Positions 46,591-59,845 of a DNA stretch of 64,000 nt are shown piece by piece. A program made the translations under genes and the position numbers. The notes beneath the pieces are model-generated. The model was not told the origin of the DNA, did no database searches, and saw only the letters and a program-made list of their open reading frames with translations. Each line of letters begins with the position of its first letter. The first letter of the stretch is position 1. The stretch lies in assembly GCA_035041965.1 (NCBI GenBank), contig JAPYMA010000535.1, positions 1 to 64,000 on the forward strand, written 5' to 3'. This stretch comes from Anisakis pegreffii. Its lineage: Eukaryota > Nematoda > Chromadorea > Rhabditida > Anisakidae.

Positions 46591-48257
46591 ATTCTGAATT
46601 TTTTCGGTTCTGTTCTCGTAATTCGTTGCTTTTGCAGTAATTCCAATCGTAAGACTATTCTAGTACTGGTTTATTACTTATAGTATAAAATTACATGGTA
46701 GTTCTGCAGCTTTTTGTTTGATTCCGAGGCGTGTAAGGTGATATGTGCGTGCAGCGGTTTGAGTTATCATTAAAGCGCTATTTTTATGGTTAATGTTTTC
46801 GTTGAAGCCGGCCAATGACGTAACGTTAACACACAAAATGCAGCACCGCACGCACATGCCACCGTTGTTTGTTCTGAATCGTTTCTGTCAAGTTATCATC
46901 GAAAGTTATGATTATTACCGTCAAAAAAAAAAATTTCATGGGCTCTGCGTTATCCTTTGCAGCTCGGTGTATCTTTTCTCCATTAGTGAGAGTATCAATA
47001 TCTGAAAATTAGAAATCAAATTGATTGGTTCGATGATATATAATCGTGGAATGAAGTCTTCATTATGACAACGATACACTCATGGTATTCTCAGCAAAAG
47101 CTTACTGTGTTATAAGCAAAAGCATAACAGCAACTGAATGAGATTTCAGCATTTATATACCGATCGATAGATGTTTTTTCGTTCATGTGCTATTGGCATT
47201 CATTTTTGTCAGCATATGGTGTGTGCATAGAACATCACAACAAAATTTGTTAGTGATTGGCATATAATTTATGTATGGGAATGATATGAAATGAAGAAAA
47301 TATCGGTGAAATATGGAAAATAGAATGTGAAGGAAGATGAGATAGAAACTGAAAGACGATAGGTTACGAGAAGAGCATTTCAAATGAATGATGTCTCAGA
47401 TAGACTGCTGCTGCTGCTTTGGCTGCTTGCTCTCGATGAGGAATGAATGAATGCTTCGGGCAATATGCAGCGTTCATAGGGCAGATGGTTATAGTGCAGC
47501 GCATATCATGCACAACCAACACACACACACATACATTTCTGTTGGCTTGTTTGCGTATTTTTGCAAGACTTTTTCATTGTATTCGTAGGATGTTTAGTTG
47601 AGTTCGAGAGCTGAAATTTCATGATCTTGAAATCGTTGATGAAATTTTATCATGTTGAAATGGTGACAACGATTGTTCGCTGAATGTTTTCATGAATACA
47701 TTCGAGTTTGACTGTTTTCGAAGTATTGATTGTAATAAACGCTTCAATTCTAAAATTTCGGTTGGTTTCATAAGAAACCGAACATGTTTCACAACGAAAT
47801 GCATGAATGAATGTGCTATGACGATAGTGTCATAATAGCGATCAGAACGTCACCTGTTGTATGAAATAGTGATTGCTTAGCTGCCGATCACGGTTCATTT
47901 TTTGTCTGTTCTCGTTCCGTTTGTCGGCACTCTTCTAGAGCTACTGTCGCAGTGCTCTAACTGAGCAAAACAGGTAGTGATTGATCCAATAACAATAATA
48001 ATAATAACAATAGTAATACGTCTGAAAGTCTTCCGCATCATTTAGTGATCTTTGTCAAATAACATTGCGAAAGAAATTTTACCGTTTTTTTAATGGAACA
48101 ATTAAGAAGGCAGATGTTTGTTCGTCATCCGTATTCATTGCACTGCGAACGTGTTTTTTGCCAATGTGAATACAAAAAAATCTTTCCCATATGAATATTT
48201 CAATTTCCATTCTCCATTATTAACACCTCTTCGAAATTGATTTCAGTCTAGTAGTTT
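46591..48257. other. Stretch without a recognised gene
   Basis: AT-rich; GCT-rich and CA microsatellite stretches near 47408 and 47517. No coding exon supported. Confidence 0.5.
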
Positions 48258-48411
48258 CCCGACTATAAGGCGCAGTTAAATGCCTTTAATTTTCTCAAAA
48301 AACGACAGCGCGCCTTATAACCCGGAACGCCTTATGTATGGATTAATTCTGGTTAGTGACCTCGACGGTTACTCACCTGTTTTGTTTCCCTTAATGCGCC
48401 TTATAGTCCGG
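48258..48411. mobile_element. Small TIR element (MITE), GCGCCTTATAGTCCGG ends
   Basis: The left end (48258-48273) and the right end (48396-48411) are 16-bp inverted repeats differing at one base. A third copy of the right-end motif lies inside at 48310-48325. About 150 bp, no coding capacity: a miniature inverted-repeat transposable element. The superfamily is not certain. Confidence 0.75.
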
Positions 48412-48439
48412 TGCGCTTTATATAAGAGAAAAGCCCGAA

Positions 48440-48610
48440 AATAGTCAATTCAGTGACAGTGTGTCCTATAGTGCCGAAGTGACCGGACTGTTTGCTTAAA
48501 AACGTTTTGACTAAGACAGTTTGTCTAATAGCACATTGCCTAACGGACGGTTTTTTAATGGATATTTTGTCTAATAGGCAAACTGTGCTTAGGCAAAACG
48601 TCTTTGGGCA
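48440..48610. repeat. Solo relative of the fold-back element's subterminal repeats
   Basis: Contains GTGACCGGACTGTTTGC, then GACAGTTTGTCTAAT, CATTGCCTAACGGACGG and TTTTGTCTAATAGGC: the same vocabulary as 43205-43480 but not an arm copy. It directly adjoins the small TIR element. Confidence 0.7.
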
Positions 48611-50045
48611 AAATATTCGAGTACTAGTGCGAAAATACGGTACCAGTGAGTGTAAATTGTTATTATAGTAATAATGGGAATGCAACAAAAAATTGACACG
48701 AGTTGAAAAGCGCAGTGAATTTTGTGTTTGAGTAAGATGCATTGTGCAGTCAATCCAAGCGAGTTAAGAAAGTGTTTATTATTTGAGTGAATTTGGTGAT
48801 CTGTGATCATTAGACTATCACATGTTTTTGATGGAGTGATCATGAATGAATAGCATCAATAACAGCCATGATGTTTTAATTAGTGCCACACTAGTTATCG
48901 ATATCGTTAGATGAATTGCTACAGGTGTGTTGTGTTGTTCCACTTCGTATTTTTTCATTAATCAGTCTCTTGTACTCATCCCATTGCAAAACGTTGCCAT
49001 TTGATTGAACTCAACTGTATCGTTCACATGATTTTGCTCGTTTTCGTAATCCGTTGTCAGCTGAGTAATCACCTGAAAGTTGCATAAATATTCACGCATT
49101 ATATTTGTCATTCGAAGTTCTATGTTCAGTCATATTCTCATGCAATAAAGCCCGTAAAAATTCGTAATTATTGCTGATACAGGTTGTAAATGTAATCAAA
49201 ATTGTATGGTTGATGTGTTAGAACTAATTTGATGTAGTAATATTTATTACCGTGTGGGTGCTATTTACATGGTGTTTATGAGGTCACCTCAAAATTTCAT
49301 CACATTTTTACAACCTATCAACTGTTTATTGCTTATCATTATTCTCACTGCCAGCAAGCACAGTGCTGAGATATTATATCACGAAATGCACTTCTGTTGT
49401 ACTTTGTAATTGTTGTATTGTCCTTTCCATCAGTTAAATTCAGAGGTATTTATTTGTTGATAGTCTCAAAACAGGTTCTGAGACTAACTTGATGGTATGT
49501 TTGAAATTGATGATGATGATGATGATGATGGTGATCATTTGGCATTTGAGTGAACACTTTGATCATATCCACTGCATGTCTGGAATCATCAGAAGATTTT
49601 TTTGAATGTTTACGGCTGTGTAAAGCAAATGTGTTCGTAGATAAGTGTGTGATAAGAATGAATGATATTGATTCAAATAGTTGATAAGAAGAACAATAAA
49701 AGAGTTTGGTTGAGAATAATAAAAATAATGTTATTGATGGTAATTTGGTGAAGTTGAACAGATGAATGAAAACTGAATGATCGTTATTTAGTTGTTACTT
49801 ATGATAAACCTACTCATTCATCATTGTTATCATCCACTGAACTTGAGCTAGCCATTGTTAGTCGGTCAAGTGATGAGAACCACTTGTAAGTGTTGACGGC
49901 TGCTTCATCATCGATTCTGTCGCGAGTTCTTGCACCCGTTGTTCGGCACTGGTTGGCCTCTGCTCACATCTGCTGTATCATCCAGTTGTTTTCTCTATTA
50001 CCTCACAAGACGTTCTCAACAAAACCCAACCAAGTGTAATCGAGA
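48611..50045. other. Upstream region of the next (+) gene, no gene seen
   Basis: AT-rich, with a GAT microsatellite at 49508-49531. Probably promoter DNA of the gene starting at 50046. Confidence 0.4.
49508..49531. repeat. GAT microsatellite
   Basis: About eight perfect TGA/GAT units. Confidence 0.9.
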
Positions 50046-53000
50046 ATGACGAGAATAAAGAAGTTATTCAAGAATGCATTCCATTCGACACGAACTTTTC
50101 AAATTCCCGATGAAAGTCAATCGAACGACCGTACCAACAAGGATGGAATCGAGGAGGATTCTTGCGCAAGCGATGAAGTAAATTCAGATAAACTGAATCA
50201 GATTGCCAAATCAAGTACATCAAATTACTCGGTTCTTTTTTTGTTTCGTCTTTTCATCAACGGTCACCAATTTGTTCGCATCCAACTCGATGTCTAATAA
50301 TCATTTGTATCTTTCTAATTGATTGTTCATCGTTGTTGTGTTATTATGCCCTCTACAGTCGTTTTCTTCAAATTTTCTTCGTGTAAAAATTTCATTCATG
50401 GCGTTATCACTGCATTTGAATTGATTCTCATATTTTCGAAAATGTTTGAGCGTTACGTAAAATTTACTCGTTTTCAGTTGATCGCCTCACCGAATTCTCA
50501 CGACTTCAAGAATCGTTCTCTTCAATTTCGAATTTCAACGATCGACATCAATTTGTGACTGCATTCAATAATATCCACAACGCGCTCACCTGTCAAGCAA
50601 ATGCTCAAAATGGAATAATACGAAAGAAATCACCAAGTCACACTGATTCATCGTCATCATCACCAATAAAAAGCACAACCATCACCGTACAATATCCTCA
50701 AATTATTTCGTCCACAATGCAATCAGATCAACACAACGTTTCGCAGAGCCACAACCACTCGAATTCTTCCACTGAAGTTGGTGCTCTCATGGATGCATTT
50801 CAACTCTCCATCGTACACATCACACTTTCTTAGCTGATTGATGAGCCAAATCGCCCAAAAACGGGCGAAGACAATGTGTAGTGAGATAGTTTTCTCAGAA
50901 GAAAATCATCGCATTGTTCTCTTCTCAACCTTGAAAACGCTATTAAGTATCACGGTAGCTGACAAGAGAGGAGAGTGGCTCAGCCGCGATCTTAGCCCAC
51001 GTGAGCGATTTGAAACGGTTGGCAGCCATTGATGTGATTGACATCCGATCCTTCAAAAAATTGTCGGAGTTGCTCTTGTTGTTATCAAATTGTTTTGATA
51101 ACAAATGCTAGTGATTTGCACTCTCGGAGAATTTCTTCTGTTTTCTTGATGATTTTTGTTGCTTCATTCATCAAACTTCCAATTTCTCAAACTACTCAGT
51201 AAGTCCTCGTCGACATGAATCTGTCGAAAAAAATTGCGAAACCTGTCGGAAATTCGTTTACTAAATAATATTCCAATTTGAATTTGTGGTTTCATTAAAA
51301 ATTCCGTTGAAATTCGAAGCGATCTAGAGAATTTTCCTGTAATTACTAGAGACTGCGCACAAGCGTACTGCGGTATTCATGTACGGGTCACTGCCTCGTA
51401 AAGGACTCGTGCATCCTCTTATGAGCGGTGAATTGAGATTTCAATTAGTGTTCGAAATTTCGGTCAATCCTCCCCCGCCAGGGCATGATATATCACAACA
51501 TTTCACAAAGGACTACACATTAAACAATTGCAGTAATTCATCATACAACACTCGTAATTGATTTATTTGTTACAACAAATGTTACGTGTAAGTGTTATAA
51601 GTGGTAATGTCCAAGCTTTGCAACCAAAAAAAATTTTACTCCATCTGAAAAACAGCGCATCAGCATTCAAAAAAAAACCATGACCTGCGTGAATTTTTTG
51701 TGGAGCTGGACTAAAGCAAATTTCGAAATTGAAGCCGAAGTCATAGTTGCAAATTTGGAATTGGCGGAACCGAGGCAAGATTTTAGAAATTGAGTGTTTA
51801 GGATTCTCTAGATGGCACTGGAGCCGCAGACGAATTTTCTGAACAGGTGAGCCGAGGCCGAAGCTGGAGCCGAATTTTTAGCCTTGCGTAGCTGGAACTT
51901 CTTCGTCTTCCAAGTTTAAACATCAATGATCATAGGTCTTTTCTAAAACTATTACAGCAACGATGAAGAAAGTGCAAAACAAGGGCAGAATCAATATTGA
52001 CAATATGCAGTCAATTCTAATTTTGTAAACCACCCAGTGAGCACTGTCCTGTCTTTATAATTCGTTTTCTTCAGCACATCAATTCATTCATTTACACTGA
52101 CTATTTCAAGACGTAGTTCGTTGGATGGTACAACAATCAAATTTTTGTCCTCTTTCGGCGATTTTTCGTCCTCCTCCGACTAAAATCTGACGAATATTCT
52201 ATCGCCGCAACCCGCGGCTTGAAGCAATCTCGTTGCTATGCTCTAAAAAGTGTTCTAAAGACTGTTACGAACTATATTATCCAAGGTACATACACAGAGT
52301 ATGAGGCTGTCGTGAGAACCTTAAAAATTTCCGCCCTCGCTGGGAATTCTTAATCTCTCTTCACTTCGCAAGCAATGACAGTTTTCCCTCTGTACGGAGG
52401 AGATGATTGCTCAGAAATCGTTACGAGAAGATTCCGTGGGGAGAGGGTTCTCTTCTGAACACTAGTTGCAATGAATGTGTCACTATCTCGCGAAGTAATC
52501 ATGCGTTCGTTCTTTTGCGAGCACATTGAGGAATTATTCATTTTCTCGCAAAATCAGATCAACGATCGAAACCAAATGTTTTGAATTTGAATTTCAGTCA
52601 TTTTGTGGGATGTCATTTGAGTCATTTTAGGAGAGTCATTTCAGTCATTTAGTTGACAATTGAGTCATTTCAGTGATCCGCTGGTGGGATCGTCGTTGAT
52701 TTTCACAAACTTTTCAATTTTAGGAGAATATGATTGATTTTGACACCCCAATCGATGAACTCACTAATGTACATACAAGCCAATCACCATCGTCGAATGT
52801 TCACCATCAGAATCAACCTCAACAATTGTTGCTGTCAGAAACGAATCCAGATAATCCGTTGACCAGTGAGAGTCTGTCATCGCACGACTCTGAAGATAGC
52901 AATGGTTTCATTCGAGTCGACGAACCCTTTATCGATCCACTGCTGTCTGAGTAATTATTCTTATTGACAGTATTTTGCTATTACTTATTAATATTCTTGA

Positions 53001-53275
53001 TGGCATCTGCTCTTAACACTGAGACGACATTGTTATCAGATATTATTACAGTATTCTCAGAAGAAATACTTTGAGCAATATTATTTTTCTAAAGATGTTT
53101 GCCTAGAAATTTGATAGGTTTAAAGCGTTTATGAAGGAGTTTAATTGAAAAGAGAATGATTTCCAGGTTTGACGATGCATCGATACCGTTCGACGCGAAA
53201 TTCCACGATACTTCAATGACATTCGATAAGGTGGAACATGATATCACACGGGATCTGAAGACACCCAGTGATGAG
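50046..53275 (+). CDS. 5' exons of an unrecognised gene (partial model)
   Basis: Three exons join in phase: 50046-50177, 52724-52950 and 53167-53275, for 156 residues, ending at a donor (GAG|GTCAGT) in phase 0; the rest is not found. Exon 1 begins MTRIKKLFKNAFHSTR, basic, then acidic. Exon 2 is rich in Ser, Gln, Asn and His (MIDFDTPIDEL...). It runs across the split codon into exon 3 as DPLLSEFDDASIPFDAKF, with acidic FDD/PFD-type clusters like those of clathrin-adaptor ligands, then a TFDKVEHDITRDLK stretch. The composition is typical of a disordered N-terminal region. I do not recognise the family. The donor after exon 1 (GAA|GTAAAT) and both acceptors (AATTTTAG, TTTCCAG) are good. The exon at 50478-50776 may be used in another isoform. 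Confidence 0.55.
50478..50776 (+). CDS. Candidate internal exon, Ser/His/Gln-rich
   Basis: It follows a strong acceptor (CGTTTTCAG) and stays open in one frame for 99 codons: DRLTEFSRLQESFSS, then NDRHQFVTAFNNIHNAL, then serine- and histidine-rich sequence ending SNSSTE at a possible donor (GAA|GTTGGT), phase 0. It would join exon 52724 in frame. It begins in phase 1, so it cannot follow exon 50046-50177 at the donor used above; a different 5' exon or donor is needed. Family not recognised. Confidence 0.4.
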
Positions 53276-55101
53276 GTCAGTCGGTCTTTTGCGTTCGTTT
53301 TACACTGATTTAAAGTCTTTTCCACAAACTCTTTTCTGTATTACGCGCTGTGATCCGTTCGAATGTTCAGTGGTTGAAGGGCATCCGACGTTGCGAAGCT
53401 TACTGTTAGTGAAGCGCAGGCGCAGTGATTTGTTATTTGTTCTTTTTTTTACGAATGGCTTTGTTGGTTTTTCGTTAGGGGTCGTTTGCTTGATTGTCAT
53501 AAAGGAGAGAGTTATGTTGGTTGCTTGGAGAAAGAAAGAAGAAATTGATCCTTATTCGTGGCTTGTCAGATGAAATGATATTTGTTTGGTGAATTCGAAC
53601 AATGTACTGAATTCAATTTACGAATGAAATCTAATTTTTTTGTGTGTGTGAGTTTGACAACGAAATGATTCATTTCATGATGATTATTCAATTGCTGGAC
53701 TATAGCTCTGTTTGCGCATTTAGTCACATTACCCACTCTTGTTTAGCATACCAGTCGTTTATTCCGATCGTTATTATTCATTCTTTCCGTTTTTTTTTAT
53801 TGTTGATTTCTTAATAGTTATTCCTTATCTAAACACTGTCACGATCGTCATCTGTGTCATTATCAGATCTTCATTAGTGGTCGTCTCTTTTTCAAAATTC
53901 TTTTGATAGATATTCCTTCTTTCATTTAAATGCTGCTTAAAACCCAAGTGTTGTCTCAAATTTGATTCGTCATCCGTTCATTTGATGATTCAGTGACAAT
54001 GGTATTATTTTTAAGTGCTTTCATTTGACTTTGATAGACATTCATTCTTCCATTTATCAGAGAAAAAATTGAATAAATTGTACGTCCATCTGCTTAGAGA
54101 GCGTTTTTTTTGTTGGCTGTTTTGTTTTCATTTCCATTTGATATCCTTTCTTTGCATCACATTTATCGCGATTTTTGCCCAAATGCGAGAATTTTGAAGT
54201 GAATTTATTGGCTAGAACGGGATAGCATGGAATGTTCTATCATCTTTTGATTTTTTGAATGGAACAAACAAAAAGCAAACAATATTTCTGTTAGTCGTAA
54301 TTACTATCGTTGAAAGTCTAGCGATCGAAACCGTATCGAGTGTGCTCATTGTTAGTGTGTCACTAATTTGCCGCAAAATTTCATTTGTCTAATTGTAAGC
54401 TAAATCTATTTTAAAAAAAACTCAGTGACGAACAGAGTGTTCTGTTTACTGACATTCTCATATAGAATTCATAGCTCAGCAAAGGAGCTGTTGAACTGAA
54501 ACTGCGTATTTCTATTAGGTTGGTGCTTCAGCCTTAAGTATTCAAAAGTGTGAATTGGTAAGCGAAAGCCATGTCACTGCATATGTCACTCATTTCATGG
54601 CAGCATTATTCTAGCTCACCCGGCTGTTGCTAGTCCACTGAAATCATGGAATATAGCAAGAGATATTTTCAGCAGTACTATTTCATAAAACAAAATATAA
54701 CTGAATATTTCGTAATGTTCACATTTTTATTCAATGTTTTCCCTATTTATCATTCATTTCATCTCGCAATATCAATCCACAATAACGTATCGCGTTGAAT
54801 CATTTCATACAATAGTCATTTTCATTTATCGCCACTATTACCATATTCATTTCTACTGTCATCAATTGATTCCCTATAATAGTTTCACTACTATCATAGC
54901 CTATCGGTTATTTTCGAGCACAAAAATCGATCCAATTAGAATTTATTCTTAATATTTCCGAAATACACCAACAGATACTGTCGTCCGCTTACTATCCTCT
55001 GTAATCACTTCATTATTCACTTTTTTACCTTCGTCATAATTTTTCACAAGCAATACTCTTAATTCTACTATCGCACTCCACTGCTCCGTTCCATCGTAGC
55101 C
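53276..55101. other. Probable intron, no further exon recognised
   Basis: T-rich DNA with many short stops. The ORFs here are hydrophobic, low-complexity readings of T-runs. Confidence 0.4.
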
Positions 55102-55221
55102 ATGCGAAGTATTCGCAAGATACTCGGTTCGGCTCGTCACCATAAGCACAAAAGTGATAATCAACAGCAACAACGTGCTTCATCCTTATCAGCCATATCG
55201 ACATCTGCATCTGCGTCTGAG
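55102..55221 (+). CDS. Candidate alternative first exon
   Basis: ATG at 55102 opens 40 codons (MRSIRKILGSARHHKHKSD, then Q- and S-rich SLSAISTSASASE) up to an excellent donor GAG|GTGAGT in phase 0. Start and end resemble the exon at 50046 (MTRIKKLFKNAFHS...SDE, also phase 0). I infer an alternative promoter of the same gene, or the first exon of a separate gene running off the window. Confidence 0.5.
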
Positions 55222-58200
55222 GTGAGTGCCGCATACAACAGTGAATAGTTATCTTCTGATCGTGCCGTACCTATTTGAACTTATTTCTATCAAGTGATTG
55301 TTATAATTACATGTGGAATAACGATTTTGTGGTATGATTGCAGATATAATTCGAAGTTGAATTCAGTGATATTGATGTATGTATGTGTGCTGGATGTAAT
55401 GTTCTATCCATATAAGTAGAAATCACTGCAATTTTGAATGTAAAGAATAGGAATGAAGCATTGGATTGGTCTAGTCGAGAACAACACTGAAACCACCACC
55501 AGAGTCGTAATCCGTTGCGTTCTATCGCGTCACATATTGTCTCATCCTCTATATTCGATCATCACTACATCATTAAAATCCTACAAACAAACCACAATGC
55601 CAGTCTCTGTATGATAGATAGATACTCCTGCTGAATGCTTGCTTCATTTCTGCATTCTTCACTCCCCATTTTGTCCATTGTATAATCCCGCAGATGCGCT
55701 AAAGCTCTCTCTCTATGAATCGAATCCGTTCTGTAAGCTGTACTAACTGAGCCTGTTTACATCTCATTATGCTCTCTCATTATACTTAATGGATTAAACT
55801 TTGCAATTGTTTATTTGGATGAAACTTTTAGGCGAGTTATTTTCATTTCAGTTGCGTGTCAGTGTTCACATGCCAGCGTTTAACGATTTATTGCTTTAGC
55901 ATTTAGCAACGTAGAATAAATAAGTGCAACAAGCCACATCGATCTGAACAAATTCTTTTTAAGGTGTTTTTTATAGATCAGATTGAATCCTTATAGAACA
56001 ACCTCAGTTTTATTCGTTTCTCGTTTGAGTTTATCATTATATGTCATGCGTGTAACTGAAACTCGATTTGGAGAATCTGATGATTGGTTTGTAGATGAGA
56101 ATTTTTTGTGCGATTGAATCATGTATGACATTGAATCATGTCATACTTGAATCATTTATAACATTGAATCATGTTTGAGATAGAATACTTTGGGGTTTTA
56201 GAATGACATGCATATGTATGTATGTATATAACATATATATCATGCTTTACAAAATGTCCGATGTATCCATGCATATATGGAAATGTACACTTATGTGAAA
56301 TGAGCATGGTGGTTGAATCGATAAGTGTATCGTGTAGCATTCACTTGTAGCAACCAGCGCGCATGGATCTGTTTCAATCCATCCATTTATATGCACCCGA
56401 AGAAGCTGGCAATCTCGAGTGCGAGTTCAGCACAACGCATGGATGCATTTTAGTCGCTTATAAACCTACGCAGAGGCCTAAGTCTAATTGTAAGCACATG
56501 TCTGAGTCTAATCTAAGCCTAAGTCTAAGACTGACTTGGAACTTAATTGGACCGAATGACGCTGAAATAGATACGTCCGCACGATGTTCATAGATTGCTA
56601 AGGAGCAGCCAATCATTGTGATGTAACAAATGTTGAAAAAGCACTTCAATTCATGCTCGATGTAGCATACACTATGCAGAATACGATATACAGCACGCAT
56701 AGACCCCTTGACAAATACAGAGAGTGATTTGTATAATGGATGGACAGATGTGGTCCTATTTGCGTTGATGTGTTTATGGATGTGTTTCGGAAGCGTTTTA
56801 TTGCTGCAGGGTTTTAGAATGTAATGAGGTGAAGATGATAATATCATTACTTGAATGACTTCAATGAGAAAATCTTTATCTTAGTGAATGTTTATCTTCG
56901 TTATTTGCATGTTATTGATGCTCTACTCTTTCCGTCATCAGTCCTAATTCCATTCGATATTTACATTCATTGAAACTTTCATATTTGATGACATTGATGA
57001 GTTGCTTGATCTCAAGTAAAACTTTCTGCCTCAGACGAGTCTCAAACCCACAATACACGACCGACCTATCCCATGGAGGTTATTAAGCTGTCGTCTAGGT
57101 TACAATAAGTTGTCAACGAACGGTGTGGTGTTAGTATTCAATATTGCAATTGGGAAGTTTGTTTTGCAATCGGTTTTGAGTGAGGCATGAATGGTGCGAT
57201 GAGGAACTTATGAAAGGAGTTTGATGGATTTTCAAGATTAAAGCAATAAATTCTTCTGAACATACATCAGGAAATCTGCCGTTAATAGTGAAAATGTTGC
57301 ATTCCGTCTTATAAATATACCATCCCTAGAGGCAATCCGACGAGTTTTAGGCAAAAACTGATGTTGCATTGGTTATTTTTTGCTTGATAGAGATTCGAGA
57401 TTGTTTCTGAACTGAAATATTATCGTTCTCTTCCGTTCGTTTTTTTTTTGTTCCAGCCGAAGTAATCATAACTTCCTCACAGTGGAATCATTTTACGAAA
57501 TTTCCTTCTGAATAAACAATCGTACTGCTATTTCGGAGTCATTTTTGGGAATTCTTGTCTCGTTCCGTGGTATTTTGCGATTGTTTTACTCTTTTTAGGA
57601 TGAATTCCCATTTTTTTGTAATCACTTAAATGAGATTTGTGAAGATAATTTTTTTTGAAACCTACTGAAAGTACTCGGAAGATTTGGAATAAACCGTATA
57701 ATCGAAATAAACTTGAACACTTTAGAACTCATTGGAAAATTGTGTCGGAAAAACGCTGAAAACATCGAACGTGGTGGTGAGGTTTGCTTTCTGCCTGTGA
57801 GCGTTTCCTGAAAATTTGGATTCTATTTTAGGATTTCATTTGCTCAGATGGAAATTCAAAATTTTTCATTTCTCAATGAAAACACTGTGAATATTCCAAA
57901 TTCCTTGCATGTTTATTCATCCATGAATTCACTAACGTCGTAAGAAAGTGGAACGCTTTTAATTCGCTTTTGAATTACGTACTTTAAAAAAATGGAAAGG
58001 CTCTCTCTCGAAGTACATGTTTAGTACATTTAATTAATTAATTAGGGTCACTGTATTGGCTAGTTTTCATATTATTTTCATTAGTGCTGTTGGTTGATTG
58101 CAATCGACAATGCGTAATTGACAATACGCTTGCATGTAATCTATTGCGAGTGATTTACGACACAACGAAATTATTAATGTTGTTTGCGTGGAAAGGTGCT

Positions 58201-59584
58201 GGGTATATTAGTTCTATCCCTGCTATTTTCCATTCGTCGAGTGTGCATTATTCAATAATGCTCGTCATGAATTTTCAATCTCATTCATTTGCAATCGCTC
58301 TCGTGAATTTTATTAGCCTTTCAAAGTATCAGCAGCAGCCATACTAGGTGCTCTCGTCAATTGCTATTGCTAAGCGTTCAAAATCTGAACTATTTCATAA
58401 TATAAGTCTTATAGAGTAAACAGTGGCTAAAATCATCACACGGAATAGTTACCTACCCCTTCCATCAATTACTCCTGGCATTATTGCGAAACGGGGCAGT
58501 TGGAGGACGGAAAAAGCAGTTTTTCTGAATGGTGATTGGTTGGACATGCAGAAGGAGTCTTTAGATGTCTGGGTTTTAAGGTGTTCATTTGCTAAGAAGA
58601 AATTAAATGAATGAAATGAGTTTGTGGCGTCATTCTCGATCGTCGTTATTCCATTGGTTTATTATTCACACAAAAAGTATCATGAAACTGAACAACTGAG
58701 CATGAAAGAGAACGTGTCCATAGTTGGTGTGTGTTTCATCAACAATATGCATGGATGCGAATGTCAGCTGATTTATGCTCTAGACAAGGGCCAGCCAGTT
58801 CATATCGATTATCCTCGCATCACACACACACACATCCATTTTGAACAACACATATTTCATTATATCCTATATCCACCCCTCGTATTCCTCTCAAACAACC
58901 TCAATAGATTTCTCTCATTTACTAAATCATTTTCAGTGTTTTTTCCCCGAAAGCGTTCATTCTCTCATTATCGCTATTTGTGAACCGATTACATCCATCA
59001 TATATTAAACATTCTATGCGTTTACATTAACGCTGGATGTAACAGTAAAGAGAGCGTTCGTTTATTATTGTAAAGTAAAGTAAAGTAAGAGTACTAATTA
59101 TTGATTACTATATACATTTTGTTATATCCTAGCTGTAGGTGTCGGTCGATTATTTTGTGTATGCAATCGTATATTTGTGTTGTTAAGTTAGTTCACTTTC
59201 GTATGCGATTAGGCTGCTGTAGGCTATCTTTCTGTGTGTATATATGTTCAAGTATAAAACAAACTAAAATTTTACTGCAGCAACAGCAGAAACACCACCA
59301 ACAGCAGCTGTCACTAACGAAATATGCATTCATTTATCGTTGGTAATTCCTGAAATTTTGTTCTGTTTCATTTTGCCTGAATAATCAGTTTCATTGAAAC
59401 ACACACACACACACTTATAGACATGCAATTAGACTGCATATAGCATCGAAACGTTGAAATAAGTTGAGCATTGCTAAGTTATAGACACCAGCCGGAACGG
59501 CACAGCACCATTGCAGTAATGAGAACGCGCTTATCGTTAGTATCAGCAGAGTGAGAGCGCATTTGAGAATCGGTTACGAGGAAG

Positions 59585-59845
59585 TCAGTTAGCTGAGCCG
59601 TGGGTTTTTTGGCGGATCTGACTCAACGTTGGTGTTGTTTTTGTAAGCATTGGGCAAGAAGCAAGCTTCAATGAACCAACCGGTTGAATGCCTTCCACTC
59701 CATCAGTTAGTTCATCGTCTAGCAGTAATTTCTGGAGTACATCATCATCTATTGAGTACCGTTTGCTAGTTTCATCGCGCCTATCCATTCGTCTTAATGA
59801 TACATTTGCATTTACATTTGGGTTATTCTTTTGTTCCTCCCTCAC
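59585..59845 (-). CDS. Candidate exon on the minus strand
   Basis: The minus-strand reading has protein-like composition: EEQKNNPNVNANVSLRRMDR, then KRYSIDDDVLQKLLLDDELT, then a tail ending QIRQKTHGSAN and a stop. There is no ATG start; it would be a terminal exon after an acceptor near 59847 (AACTGAG, weak). Upstream partner exons were not found. Family not recognised. Confidence 0.3.
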   Translation of the reverse strand: MREEQKNNPNVNANVSLRRMDRRDETSKRYSIDDDVLQKLLLDDELTDGVEGIQPVGSLKLASCPMLTKTTPTLSQIRQKTHGSAN

